A stretch of 64,000 nucleotides of DNA from Krasilnikovozyma curviuscula (Eukaryota > Basidiomycota > Tremellomycetes > Cystofilobasidiales > Mrakiaceae): NCBI GenBank assembly GCA_014825775.1, contig MVAQ01000057.1, positions 39,030 through 103,029 on the forward strand, given 5' to 3'. This document shows positions 1 to 16,939 of this stretch, in pieces. Under the pieces are notes generated by a model. The model was not told the origin of the DNA. It did no database searches and saw only the letters and a program-made list of their open reading frames with translations. Made by a program: the position numbers and the translations under genes. The number at the start of each line of letters is the position of its first letter. The stretch's first letter is position 1.

Positions 1-235
1 TATCTGTAACTCCCATCTAATTGTAGCTCTGCTGTATATTTCCTATCTAGTAGGTCGACCTCGCACCCGCAGGCCGTCCCTTCCAAAGGGAATCAAACGC
101 AAGCCCTACCCTTGCTTTGCTCGTTGGATCAGCTGGAGATATACCCTTCTCTTCATCTCGAACTAGGGAGATTTCGTCGGGCTGAATCGAAGGGGTAGTT
201 TCCAACCTGAAGGAAAACTAGGACTAAGGACAGCG

Positions 236-4816
<4,581 letters not shown>

Positions 4817-5104
4817 AGCTGTCTCCTCCCTATATCGTCACATTGCATTTTTGAGACTTCATCTCCTTCACCTCTTTGTAACTGCTATACCACGCTTCTA
4901 CCAGATCGAGAGCTTGTATTTTTACCTGCCGCTGTGTGCAAGCGAGTTTCTGTGAATCTTTAAGCCTGTGTATGAGTAACCAGCGTGCAGTCTCAAATAT
5001 TTCTAATTGTCCAACGGGGTTGATATTCTAAATTCTAAAAGCCTTCTAACTATTCTGTTCTCAGAAAACAGGAAATGTATACATTTTTTCAAATATATTT
5101 ATTG
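4817..5104. other. intergenic, YAK1 3' region
   Basis: AT-rich 3' flank between convergent genes. I see no coding potential or structured RNA. Confidence 0.6.
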
Positions 5105-5599
5105 TCAAACCGTTCCTAATGGCAATTGTGACCTTGAGGTTGATGCGTTGGCAGCGCGGGGGTAGTAGGTAAAGCGCTGCTTAGTCCAAACGAAAGCAGC
5201 CAATCCAGACGTATTCACACTAGTGATGAAGATCTGTTCAGGGCTCACTAAGAAGACTGGTGTTCTACCAATGGTGGTTGTGATGATTTGGGCAGTCTCA
5301 GTGATGGAGGTAACGTAAGCCTCATAGCCTGATGTTGTTGCTGTGGGATTTTGAATGGTAAAATCAACCACATGCTCCCTGACGGGAATGAACACAGGTT
5401 GTGAAATGCACTCATAGATTAAGGTGCTAGAACCGAGGGTGATGGTTTGTAGTCCAGAATTTAAGAATGTGATGAATTGCGGCTTTTCTGAAGGTGAATT
5501 CTGACTTGTCGCCATGGGGCAGTTGAATTTTGTGAGGTAATTGTAGGAACCGTTCTTTTTGACAATTGAAGACATAATAGTTGATGGAGGAGAGCGCAT
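5105..5599 (-). CDS. orphan ORF, hypothetical protein
   Basis: Uninterrupted minus-strand ORF of 164 codons; an internal Met at codon 9 would give 156 aa. The product is rich in Thr, Ser and Val, with alternating hydrophobic and polar stretches that suggest beta strands. There is no signal peptide, membrane segment or motif I recognise. It lies tail-to-tail with YAK1 and has no intron, which is unusual in this window. Residue composition looks plausible for a folded protein, but I have no family match. It may be a lineage-specific gene or chance. Confidence 0.35.
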   Translation of the reverse strand: MRSPPSTIMSSIVKKNGSYNYLTKFNCPMATSQNSPSEKPQFITFLNSGLQTITLGSSTLIYECISQPVFIPVREHVVDFTIQNPTATTSGYEAYVTSITETAQIITTTIGRTPVFLVSPEQIFITSVNTSGLAAFVWTKQRFTYYPRAANASTSRSQLPLGTV

Positions 5600-6209
5600 T
5601 GATAGGAGATAAGTTCAATAAAGTTTGTCAGTACTCGCTCGCAAACGTAGATGCAGTAGCAGTAAACTCTTTTGTAAGTATAGGAGTTATAGAGGCGGAC
5701 ATCGTGGGCAAAGAGATCTATAAGGTGGTTTAAGAAAGCTAGAAGCAGTGTTGAAGAAACTTCGAATTTTTTTTGTAGGGCACTCTTGACATAAATGATA
5801 TATTTGAAGTAATCGAACATTGGAAAGCACGAAACTTCTGAAAGTAGTAAAGTTTCCAGTCCATAAACATGATAAGGATAGGATACATCATCACCTCTAA
5901 ATAAAAAAAAGAGGAGTATGGAAGATATTTACAGCTTGGCGTTCAGATGGCTGTTCACCGTATTTTACAGAGACCATGACGTCGGGAATGAATATACACA
6001 CCACTTTCTAACTGAAGAATAATCAATCGGTCATCGATAGGAGAGAAATATGGCAACATAGTTGAGCGTGAGAAACAATGCAACTCAAGTGAAGAAGAGA
6101 TGTAGATGGATGGAAGGAAACATTACATGACAAGAAAAGAGTACAGGTGGTTGCTCATGAACGTGGTAATAAGAAATGATCTCGAAGGATCGGTACGAGC
6201 GAAGAATGG
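5600..6209. other. intergenic stretch
   Basis: AT-rich sequence between two minus-strand genes. It should hold the 3' UTR of the ankyrin gene and the promoter of the orphan ORF. I see no further feature. Confidence 0.5.
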
Positions 6210-9200
6210 CTACTTCTTCAACCCAAGCTTGTTCGCCCAACCTTTCTTAGCCTTCGCTAACGTAGGCGAGTACAAATCATCCACCACATTTCCAACTCCC
6301 AGACCGAGTCCAATCAGTCCTTCTTTCGGATCGCTAACAACCCGTTGCTCTTCGGATTTTTTGAGTACTTCAAATGTTGGTGCTGGAGAGGGATCTCGAG
6401 AGTGTGAAGATGATGCGCGGCCGGTGTTGGATGGCGGAACTAAATTTGCGGGTGAGGCAGCTTTCAGCTTCGAGCTGGAAGCGGATACGACTGGAGTACG
6501 GTCAGGAGAGACGGACGTAGAGGTAGCAGGTGAAACCACATTGAGAGTGTTGTTGTGGTATTCCGTAGGTGTAGCAATGGAGGAAGATGCAGGAGTAGGA
6601 GTTGCTTTCGGGGGGACGATAACAATCATATCTGGACGGTTGGTTGCCAATGGTGAGCTGCTAATGCTTGAGCTAACACTGAGGCCCTTTTTACGCATTG
6701 CTTCGGCTCGATCGGAGTAGATTCGAGAGATGTTCGGTAGAGATCCTGAAGAAGGTGCCTCAACGGTGATTAGAGGAGCAGGAATATGACGATTAGCTGA
6801 AATGAAGGAGTCAAGAATATTATGTCAGACCCAAGCAGCGAAAGTCAGAATAGAAACAAGACGGTGCGTACATTTGTGGGGAGCAGTTACGCTAGCTGGA
6901 TCGAAAGGAACGACTTTTGGTTTCTGAATCTGATCAAGAATTGACGGTACAGGTGGCCCACCAAATACGACAGGCTTTGGGCCCTTTGCGTCCTTTCCTT
7001 CCGCAGACCCTTTGCTCCTCGCTGTGGTAGAGCTGCGTATCGAGGCAACTTCACCGACGTTTCTCTCAGATACCAAGATTGAATGATGCTGATGGTGATC
7101 ATGATGATAGTTGGGTTTCTTTATTGAGGTACTGGAAGACGGCATGTCTGGGACAATGGAAGTAGAGGATGATGATTTGCCTTTGTGTTTCTTCGAAGAT
7201 CGAGGTCTTCCTGACCCACCGCTACCAGATACAGATCTGTTCGCAAACTCCCTCTCAATGGCTAACGATTCGCCATATGCTGCGAGCTGTTGAGCCAGTG
7301 AGACGGTCGAAGCGCTTGAGGATCTATCTCTATTCAAGATCTGTCGTTCAGCGGCCTGCTTCAGCTCTTTGGCTTCATCATGCGTTGAGATGCGGTGAGT
7401 TGTCTCCGGAAGTGAGGTGGTGGTGACCGTGAGTGATGAGCGACCATGCTCAGGTACTGTTGGGATCGTTGGCACTCCACTGGACGAAGTACTGAGTGCG
7501 CCAGAAGAGAGCAGTGATGGCGTCGTTGGAATCGTCGACACTGTTCCTCGGCCATTAGAGAAGTCAGAAACCATGCTTGAGACACTGGTGTTTCTTGATC
7601 GACCACCTCCATTATGGCTCCTCTTCTTATCCAGCTCAGAATGGTGTTCCATCGTGTCCCTGTCTGCATCCATCGGTGGTGTGCTGGTGGGGCTGGTTCG
7701 AGGAGAGTAGCTGAGGACACTCGAAGAGACCGTCGATGTGAAACTGGCACCCCGACTTCGATTCCCGCCACCATTCTTCTTTGAATGGCTCCAATGCACA
7801 GAATCACCGATGCTGTCGGCACCTTCGCCATCGTGTTGCCGCTCTGTCCCAGTCAAGAACCTTAGCCCACTTCCACCACTTTCACTACCCCTTCTCAGAT
7901 TCGCACTCGCAACCTTTCGCAAACTCGAGCCATTTGAGCTTGAAGCGCTTTGAGGTCGGGTACTTTCCTGAGCGGATACAGCGCGGTGCTGGTGAGGAGA
8001 CTTGGAGGAAAGCCAACCGCCGGTGGGGTTCTGGAATGGATGGGGTGAAAGAGGGCTGAGTCCACCTTCAGCATCGCTGGGTCCGCTGTCAACGGTAGGC
8101 AAATCATGGTTGGTGAGAGTAACATCGTATTCGCCGTTGGTTTCATCGAAATCTATCGGAGCAACCTTTCTGCCTTGGTTGTCAGGCCACTCGGTAGATA
8201 AAGGACTTCCCTTCCAAGCACCAGGTATACCTTTTCCAAGATCTTCCCTCGACGATGCATGTTGAAGGGGCACTGATGGCGGTGTTGAACCTTCAAAGCG
8301 GGAAACGGTAGAGGTTGATCCATTGCGAGACACGTTGCTGTAGATTGGGTTGTTGTTTCCTTTTCTGCTGAGGACACTAAACGATCTTTGAAGATCCAAG
8401 CTGCCATTTCTTGAAGAAGGTGCTGAGTGTACGTCGGTGCTGGCCCGCCGAATGTAATCGACCGTGTTTCCAATGTCGCCAATATCATCTAACCCCATTT
8501 CGACAAGCGGCAGGTTGACTGATGGTGGAGGACTAGGACTGTCAGAAACAGGACTCGGGGATTCGTCCTCTCGACTGCGGCTGTGATGGTGATTGCGTGA
8601 AAAGAGCTTCATGAGAGATTTATTTGAGGTTTTGGTGATGCGGGAGGAGAGAGATGCAGTGTCAGACCGATCATCTTTATAGATTGAAGAGCCATCAGAG
8701 TGGGTTGATGTTCGGAATGGGTGAATTCGAGAGTTGGAAGATGGCCGGCGAAGAGATGCTGACGAAGACGCAAGCGGGGTGTTAGAGTTGTTGAGGTTGC
8801 GATGTGTTGCTTTTTCAAATATTGATGGCAGTGACGGTCGTCTTTGTTTGGCCTCACGCTCACTAAGATGAGACGGGAGGGCGGTAAGATGTTGTTGTTG
8901 CATCGAATCCATGGAACCTTTCCGCTGCGGGCTTGCGGTTCGGGGTGAGCTGGACATTATCGGTGAGAAGGACAGCGTTGAGTCTGAGGGTGAGAATGGT
9001 GGATTGTAGTAATTCGAGGATGATGATGCGACAGGCGAAGGGGGTTCCAAGGTGACTGGCAGGCGGCCTTTCCGACCTCGACTCGTCGCGCCACCCATCA
9101 GATTATCCAAACCCTTCATCACGTTATTCTTCTTGACGTCCTTAGTCTGTATCCTCAACGGCTCCAGCCTTCGATATTCATCTTCTCCATCTTCCTCCTC

Positions 9201-9962
9201 CATCGCTTCCTCCTGCAGTCGTCGTGTGAGAGTATCCCAGGCTCGAAGCGTCTGAACCACGTCGTCATGTCCGTTGTCGAGTGCCAGATCTTCAGGGGTA
9301 AGGCCATGTTTATCGGTCTTATTATGGATAGCACCTTTGGAGAGCAGGAGTCGAACGATGTGGTTATGTCCATTGGCAGCTGCAAAATGGAGCGGCGTCG
9401 ATCCTGTAAACGGGAGACGGAGGAAGAAATAGACGGTAAGCGATTTAGGGTCGTCTATACTGCTTTGGAGCTCTCCTCGAGTCGTACCTGCATATCCCAC
9501 GCTGACTCCAATCTTACTCTGTTCCCCCGAATATCTCTTCGGTAGCCTAGGGGCATTCACGTCAGCTCCTCGATCCAGGAGCATCCTCACGCATTGCTCG
9601 CTCCCTGTCAGAAAAAACCGAAGCGAGTCGTCTACGTTAGAATAAGCACCTATAGCTTCGGTAGAAAGTATACTGACCACCACTACAAGCAGCATGAAGA
9701 GGCAACAGGCCGTGAAGAACCGAGTTCTGAGCTTGACCATGAGTTAGAGCGTACAGCACTAAGCCAACGTTTCCTGTCACCGCAGCATAATGGAGACCCA
9801 GGTCTGGAACTGTACAAGATACAACAGAATTACAAGGTCATTAATTGTTCCGAGATATAATACAAGCTGAGACTAACAATCCGTTGTGACATGGTACTTT
9901 GATTCGACCTGCTTCGCAGCACTGGCACTCGAGGATTTGGATCTTCCAACTGAGAATGCCAT
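6210..9962 (-). CDS. ankyrin-repeat protein with long disordered tail
   Basis: Five exons on the minus strand: 9962-9878, 9809-9678, 9604-9488, 9403-6872, 6796-6210. They are length-checked and give 1,150 aa. The N-terminal ~170 residues form about four ankyrin repeats, with cores such as LGLHYAAVTGN, LLPLHAACSGG, CVRMLLDRGADVNAP and STPLHFAAANGH. The remaining ~950 residues are Ser/Thr/Pro-rich, probably disordered, with many SP/TP sites and a Lys-rich patch. The extreme C-terminus ends in a Lys/Gly-rich segment. The start ATG gives a short Ser-rich leader spliced directly into repeat 1 (donor GTTAGT). Ankyrin repeats mediate protein binding; no catalytic domain is visible, so the role is unknown. 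It is divergent from the Zn2Cys6 gene across ~900 bp. Confidence 0.85.
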
Positions 9963-10866
9963 GCTACCGAACCAGCGTTATCTTGCACCAGCTCTTAGAA
10001 CGTATCCTACAAGGTTTCCTGGGGGAAAAGCTGTTCCCCTGTCGAAATGGATACGACGTCGTGAGTGTCAAGGCCGCCGGATCGAGCTTGCGATTTGAAT
10101 GTTCGTTCCAGCAGGACTGGTGTGGTGATTTGCTATGCTGGAGAGTGGGTCTTGTATTCGAGCCAGCTATTGGTGCTGCTGCTGCTCAAATGCCATTCGA
10201 GCAGCCGGGAGAAGGAGTTTGGCGGTTCGAGGGATCTTGCAGCAGGCAGGCTGGTCGACGGGGGGCGAACGAGGTGGCGCTCAGCTCGCAAAAGAAGCGA
10301 GAAAATTCTGCTTGCAATCTATGTTGAAGGTGTTGGGAAGGTGCCAAGTGATAAACAATAAACTTACACATCTTTACGCTGTTAAAAAGCAAAAGCGCTC
10401 GACGTGGGTGTGCTTTCCCGCCATATGTATTGTGATGATTCGAGATGAGCCGGTGTGGGACAGTGGTGTATCGGCACATCAGATGCTGTAATCTGGCAAG
10501 CCTTGAAAATATGATTAAATATATACCCAGTGGTAATGAAGAAGGATCTGAGAAAACAAAATTTGAAAGAAAATGAAAGGAAAGGAGAGCAAAAGTATCG
10601 GCGATATAGAGTGCGCGGCCGTTGTCGACTAATTATTTTGTTATCTCTGCTGATATTCTCTCATGATGTCCAACTAAACGTTTCTGCCTGCTTCTCGGTG
10701 TTGTTTTGATTTCGAGGTGTGCCGGCAGAACCTCGCGCAGCACTGCCGCCGCTGCTCAGGCGTGCAGTCCAGGTGATCATAGCCAGCGTCAGACACCGGC
10801 TCTCCCACATGGGGTAAAAAAAGCAACGCTACCTCTTGGTCTCATCCTCAGCCCACCTCAGTGTCG
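9963..10866. other. divergent promoter region
   Basis: About 900 bp between the starts of the ankyrin gene (leftward) and the zinc-cluster regulator (rightward). CT-rich runs occur near 10630-10860, ahead of the regulator's start. No coding exon could be joined convincingly, although ORFs pass through it. Confidence 0.5.
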
Positions 10867-13800
10867 ATGTATTCTCATTCGAGGATGGAAACCTCAGCCT
10901 CCCCCACGTCGAGCCATACAGATGCTCACTACAACGGCTACAACTCGTCCAGCGGGGGGAGGAGAGACTCGATGGCATCCCACGGCGTCACGAACCCTCA
11001 CTCCCAGGCCCAACAGCACCAGCAACACCAACACCAATTACAGCAGCAGCCTCAGCAGCAGTTCCAGCAGCCTGTCGCTCCAAGTGCGTTCGAGTTTCGT
11101 TACGGTAGAGGAACGGAGGACTTGTATTGACGCACCTTCTCCGCTTTTCCCCTCGCCCCCTCTCTCGCCTCGTTTTTGTCGGGTCTTCCTCTCCCATCTT
11201 ATCCGTGGGATCTCCCATCGTCAACACAGAACGAGGATCCAAAGCGTGTACCAACTGCAGGAAAGTAAGACTCGTCTTGTCCCCCTCCCTCTCCCTGTTG
11301 TGTTCAATATCTGACACCCAGCTTTCTCCGCAAGGGTAAAAACCGCTGCGAGTTTGCGCCAGGCGAGCCATGCAAGCGTTGCCAGTCTTCAGGAACACAG
11401 TGTGTCTTTGAGAAGCCTGAAAAGAAGAAGCCAAACCCGTCTTCGTCGTCGATTGGAGGAGCCTCGAATGGCACGGCTAACGGGGATGTGGGCGATGAGT
11501 GAGTCCGCTTAGCTCTATTCCTTGACTCTTGTGAGGACTTTCATTTGCATATACTAAATTTCTGGTGAAAACCTGTCGAGAAGACGTGTGAGCAGGTTAG
11601 AAACTCAGGTCAACGCCATGGTTGGGAACCAGTACGTTGCCTCCACACCTTCTCTTCTGTCTCCTTCCGAACAGCCTTTTTAACACTCTCTCTTCTCTGA
11701 CTTCTCCTAAACCTGCAACTATCTCTAAATCCACTTGTAAAAAAAATATACACTCCTCAGAACCAACATGCAGCAGACGCTTCTGACGATCCTCGACGCT
11801 CTCCGCCAACCGCCTCCCCCACCGGCCTCGATCCCCTATCCCTCCACCACGCTGACTTTCTCTCCTCCTCAAACCTTCCCTGCTCCGTCAATGGACATCA
11901 CCGCGCACCCTATGCTGGCGATGGGCACGAGTAGTGGCCTGGTGGGCGTCGAGAGGGGGAGGGACAGAGATCGCGCGCGTAGGAGGGAGGAGGTGCTGAA
12001 GCTCGAAGAAGAGATAAGAGAAATGGATGAGAGGGAGATAAATGGGCAGAGAGGGGGAGAGGAAGGCGAGGAGGAAGAACGTAAGCAGAAAAAACCCGCT
12101 TGTTATTTTCTTACGTCGTTTAATCCCCAGTCGCTGATTCAACCCCCCTCCCCCCTTCCTTTTTTTTATTCTTTTCATACACACACACCTTTATCTTCTC
12201 TTTCTGCCTACATCCAATCAAGGCGAACAAACAAAGTTCCCAGAATTGCCCGGCTTCGCACCCCCTCCGACACACAGGTTTGCAGCGTATGGTCTCCTGC
12301 CCTCGACCGCCGTTTCATCAGAAGGTATGTTCTCCATTATCTAACCCGTTCCTTCCCAACATTGATAACCTAATATGTATCCAAATTACATAACCTTAGA
12401 CGAATCAGAAGAAACCCTCCCCCGCGCGGCTCTCTCCGCACCGTCTCTCGCACTTGAGAACCTAGCCAACGCCGCCGCTGAACTCGGGTCAACGTCCGCC
12501 AATTTACAACCCCGATTCGAAAATGGGGTTCATAACCCCTCGTTAACGGTAGGAGGAGGGGCAAGCAAAAAGAGGAAAAGAGCGGGAGTGCCTAGGAATG
12601 CGTTTCCTGACGTGCTTACGAAGGGTTTAGTCAGTGAGGGAGAAGGAAGGGAGTTGTACAACATGTAAGAGCCCTGATTTATATCCTTCTTTCTCGTTAG
12701 ATGTTTTCCATTCGTAAAATGTTTGTTAACATCTGCTAATTTGGTTCCGAATTCTCGCTCGCGTGCACCAGATTCTTTTCTGGCTCCCATCTCTTCATCC
12801 CACTCTTTGACCCGGCATACGATACATTCGAGTCCCTCCGCGAACGCACACCGTTCAGTACGTTTCCTTCCTTCCTATTTCTGTCTCTCCTCTCCGAACA
12901 CAGAACCTGATACTGATCCGTAACACCCTATTATGCTCAACCCTTCCCACCTCCCCAAAAATCAAATCCCTACCAACTTTGAATTTAAAATTACTAACAA
13001 CCACCTACTAAACTATCGCAGCATTCGACGGCATCCTCGCCATCGCATCCAAGGTGCGCTCCGGCACGTCTCTGCCTACGGCGCTCTTCCACAGCTGCCT
13101 CTCCGAAGCCCAGGGTATTGCCCGTTCGACTCTCTTCGGCCCAGTCGTACGAAAAGAGGCTGTTCAGGCGACGTTACTGCTTGCTGCCTGGTCCCAGAAC
13201 GGTCAGTGTCTATTTTCTTTCCTTCCTTCTAGTATATTTATATCTAATTTTATTATGGATATGGGAATAGGTTATCTTCCTGGTGGACATGCACTGAGAA
13301 TGGGTCTTGATATGAACCTCCATCGCGCGCTCGATAAGCTCGCTGGCGTGTCTCCGTCGGATGGAGACGGGGCCGAGGGCGAGAGGACTGAGGCGGAAGA
13401 GAGGGACCTCGTTGTCAGTTCGAGGATCTGGTTATGTGAGTTTTTTTTTTTCCTTTCTCGCTTGTGGTGCGAGTTAGTGATGAGCTGACGCGTGGAGTGT
13501 CTCGCGACCGACAGGTTTGTACTGGTTTGATCATATGATGTGCGTTTTTTCTGCTCCTTCTTCACACATCGTCAAGATTACTCACATCTGGTTTGTTGGT
13601 TTTCTGCAATAGGACACTGTCGACTGGCAAACCTATCATGCTCCGAGAAGACGACTCTGTCAGGCACGCCCGTGTGCTACTTACTCATCGCATGGCCTCT
13701 CCGACCGATGTCCGTCTCGTCAGCCTCATCGAACTCATGGCTATAAAAAGTATTTTTATTTCTCGTCCTTCCTACTCTTGAACTCGTGCTGACCTTCATC

Positions 13801-14836
13801 TCGTGGTCCGCAGCACGAGTGTACGATACCCTCACACCCTTGAAAGGCGTATTTAACAGCACAACCCGCTCCTTTATCCGAAAGATTTTCAGTGATCTTA
13901 CCGTATGGTACTCGGAGTGGGACCTGATCCACAAGCGGACATATGACGACGAATCTGTCTTGCGGAAGATGCTGTTTGTCGAACTACAGTATGCCAAGCT
14001 TCAGGTCGTATGTATTGCACTCAGGGGTGTCAGATGGGATAAGATGGATGATGAGCAAAGGGGTTTGGCTATGGAAGCCAAGGATGCAAGTTTGCAGGTG
14101 CTGAGTGTGTACTTGAGAGCTTCGACGTTCAGAGGTGAGGACACTGTCACTTCTTCCCACACCTTCCCTGTGCTGTTCCTTCTTTCTTACATGCCCATTC
14201 GGTTACAGCTGCTCTTAGGTTCGCAGTTCATGAATCGATGGTGATGCCAACATTCGCAGCATGTTATCTCCTCAAATGCGCAATCCTATTCCAGTCCCTT
14301 CTGGACCCACGATCTATCATCTCTCAAGTGGAAGAGCTCGCTTCTTTACTCTCTGAGATTGCAGCCGAGCGCTACGCCGTTACCCTCCGGGTGATGCTAT
14401 TGAGTTTCAGGAGAAGGTTCCCAACCGTGCCGTCGACACCGATGAACTTCGATTTCCTGGCTGCCAACGAGAGTGCTGACTTCAGCTGGGACCCGCTTGG
14501 TACTGGTGGGGATGGGTTACTGGGTGGTGGAAACAACTATGGGTTCGGTGATATGGTCAATGATCAATGGTCCCCAGGTATGCTGCCTGTTTGGCTGCAG
14601 GACGGTAACTTGAATGATCTCTCGCTACCCTTGGGAGGGTCAGATTCGTTGATTTTCCCAACAGAGTGAGTCGATGGTCTCCAATGTTTCCTGATGCTCT
14701 TTTTTTAATAACTGTTTTGGTTCTTCTGTCGCACAGAATGTCGCACCTCTTTACTGCACCTGGTGGGAGCGCACAGAATTGGAACTTCCTCTTGGGTCCA
14801 AGCCATCTCTACACGGGGACCGAAAACGCTTGGTGA
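10867..14836 (+). CDS. Zn2Cys6 (zinc-cluster) transcription factor
   Basis: Fungal binuclear zinc-cluster regulator, expected in the nucleus. The first exons are 10867-11083, 11230-11264 and 11335-11498, with about ten more to the stop at 14834-14836. The cluster, split by an intron after CTNCRK, reads ACTNCRK/GKNRCEF..GEPCKRC..SGTQC, which gives all six cysteines. It is preceded by a Gln/His-rich leader. A short predicted coiled coil (LETQV, and a Glu/Arg-rich helix near 11940-12080) follows. A KKRKR basic patch lies near 12570. A long helical region resembling the middle homology domain includes HLFIPLFDPAYDTFESLRERTP and GYLPGGHALRMGLDMNLH. The acceptor before the coiled coil is ambiguous, with three in-frame choices. 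The domain order resembles PrtT-like regulators; the target genes are unknown. Confidence 0.88.
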
Positions 14837-15119
14837 TGACTCATTCTTGGTAACCTAGATAGTTTGGTATGTTTGATATGCTAATTCAAGGCTTCTTTCG
14901 GTGTTGACCTTCTACAAAGCCAGATGAGTACTTGTTTACTGGGGAGATGTCTTAGTAGGGTCCATGGCGAAAGTGTGCATGTGTTTTCACTGAGCAGTCA
15001 TTAACGCCGTTAACGTTTCTCATCTGTGCATCTTTTCTCCAATCTTTTTCTCCGAACACGCCCACAAGCTCATAAGAGAAAATTTATCAAATGGCATAGG
15101 AATAACTGACTTTCAAACA

Positions 15120-16772
15120 TCACAACCATCGTCCCTCTTCTTTAGCAACCTTCTTCAATGCGACCTTCTCAGCCCACTTCCGGTTCTTCCTCGCCCTTCT
15201 GTTCTCTCCACCAGGTTGAACGGCAACATTGTCACCTTCGGCTGGAGAAGGAGGAATTCGAAAGCGCAGGAGCTCGAGAAGGGAGATGAAATCGTCAGGG
15301 AGCGGAGAGGTGATGGTGACGGTAGACCGGGAGGGAGTAAATTTCTAGTGACAGAGAAAATCAAAATCATAGCTATCAGGTAAAAGAACAAAAACATGTA
15401 GAGAAGAAACGATAAAGGGATGTAAGGAAGGAAGAGACGCACGTAGTACTGCAAGCTCTCTGAATGCAGCCACATCCTCCCGTTCTCCGGCACAGCCGCT
15501 CTCACAGCTCTGACCCAATCGATATCTTTATCACTCAGTCCCGAGGTGGGTAATGCAGAGGATGGCGTCCAGCCAAACTTGTGGTCGCCCACGATGGGCG
15601 TCGAGAGAACGGACGAGAGATGCAGGCGAAGCTGGTGTTTCCGGCCTGTGAGAGGGTGAAGGCGGAGAAGTGAAATGTTGTGTAGTTTCTTTATATCAAT
15701 AACGGTGTGCGTGGGAGCGTTCCGAGGTGGGATCGAGAGGATGGTTGTCGGTAAGTAGCTGACGAAGTGACCCAGTGTACGTCGGGAAGGACTCACGGAT
15801 GAATCTAGTACCTCGTACTCCGTCACAGCATCTTTACAAACTCCCAAGTCATTCCCGCCGTCTCCCATTTCCTTCTCCTCTCGCAGCCTCAACAAGTCCT
15901 CCTCGCCGTTAGACGGCGCTTGACTACACAGCCTGACGCGATCAAAATCCCTCCTGATAGATTGATCGATTTTGAGCAGTTTCTTTTCTTCCATGCGCGT
16001 GTCTGGCGCGTTGGTGATAGGCATGAAGCCGCGCACGAGGGCGAGGTAGGATTTCCTGATTTGCTTCTTACGGAACTGCATCGAGAGCTTGGAGGCGGAG
16101 GAGGTCGTCGTCGCTAATATCAAAACACCTGATGTCGCCTTTTCCGGGTGGAGTTTTGTATTCCAAGAATTACCATTGAGGAAGGTCTCAGTATAAGAGC
16201 GCAGAAAGGGGGAGAACGGGAAGCACTGTGATAGAACGTACCTTATCGAGTCGGTGGACTGGTTTTAGGGATTCTGCTATGGGCCGTAAATGCGTCGGAA
16301 TAGTTGAGGTAGAAGGATCTTGTGCGAGGTCTTTTCACGACAGCGAAGTGAACAAGAAGTCGCAAGGAAAGAAAACAAAGAATATAGTAATCAGTGTTTT
16401 CATATCCATACGACAAAAACTGCAGGGCGAGAGGGCCGCTTACTGGATAGATGGTTCTGAACGCAATCCTCCTATCAACAAGAAGCAGATTGATCAGAAT
16501 TAGGGTAACAAGAAAACACCAGGAACAAGAGGGGTGGGCAAACGACGTACGTGCCAGTAATTCCTATCTGGCTGCATGTTGAAGTTGTGAGGCTTGTGGA
16601 TCGCAACGACAGCTTCGTCTCGATACAGTACTGTCAGGGGCGTAAGCTTCTGTCTCTTAAAGGGCGACGAAGCTGTCGAGGATATGAGGCAGCGAGCAGT
16701 CCGATTCATTTTTTCTTTCCTTCTTGGAGGATCAAGGAGCTGATGAGAACTCTGATTCCTGCTGTATGACAA
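15120..16772 (-). CDS. RluA-family RNA pseudouridine synthase
   Basis: Isomerises uridine to pseudouridine in RNA. Exons: 16772-16551, 16471-16444, 16318-16242, 16138-15443, 15344-15120. They are length-checked and give 415 aa; a second in-frame Met at 16709 would give 394. The catalytic motif HRLDKATSG is split by intron 3 and contains the nucleophilic Asp. Supporting family blocks are VLYRDEAVVAIHKPHN near the N-terminus, RKSYLALVRG, and LHPLTGRKHQLRLHLSSV followed by IVGDHKFG. The C-terminus is Lys/Arg-rich. Exon 2 is a 28-nt micro-exon needed to keep frame. It is divergent from SHE9 across ~170 bp. The substrate (mitochondrial, cytosolic or tRNA) cannot be told from sequence. Confidence 0.88.
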
Positions 16773-16939
16773 AGAGGCCTTTTGAATGGAAAAGGCTGGA
16801 GGTGATTTAAATTTCAGGTTGAATGAGTTTTTCGTACCGTTGCAAGTTCAGGAGACGAAACGAAAGCGGAAACCAGGGTTTCTTCGACCAGATTTCTCTC
16901 TGAGCTTGGATTTTTCGATTGGAATTCTCTGGATTTTGA

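Noticed and set aside
6106..6720. 204-codon plus-strand ORF
   Set aside because: Lies antisense to the last exon of the ankyrin protein; low-complexity shadow.
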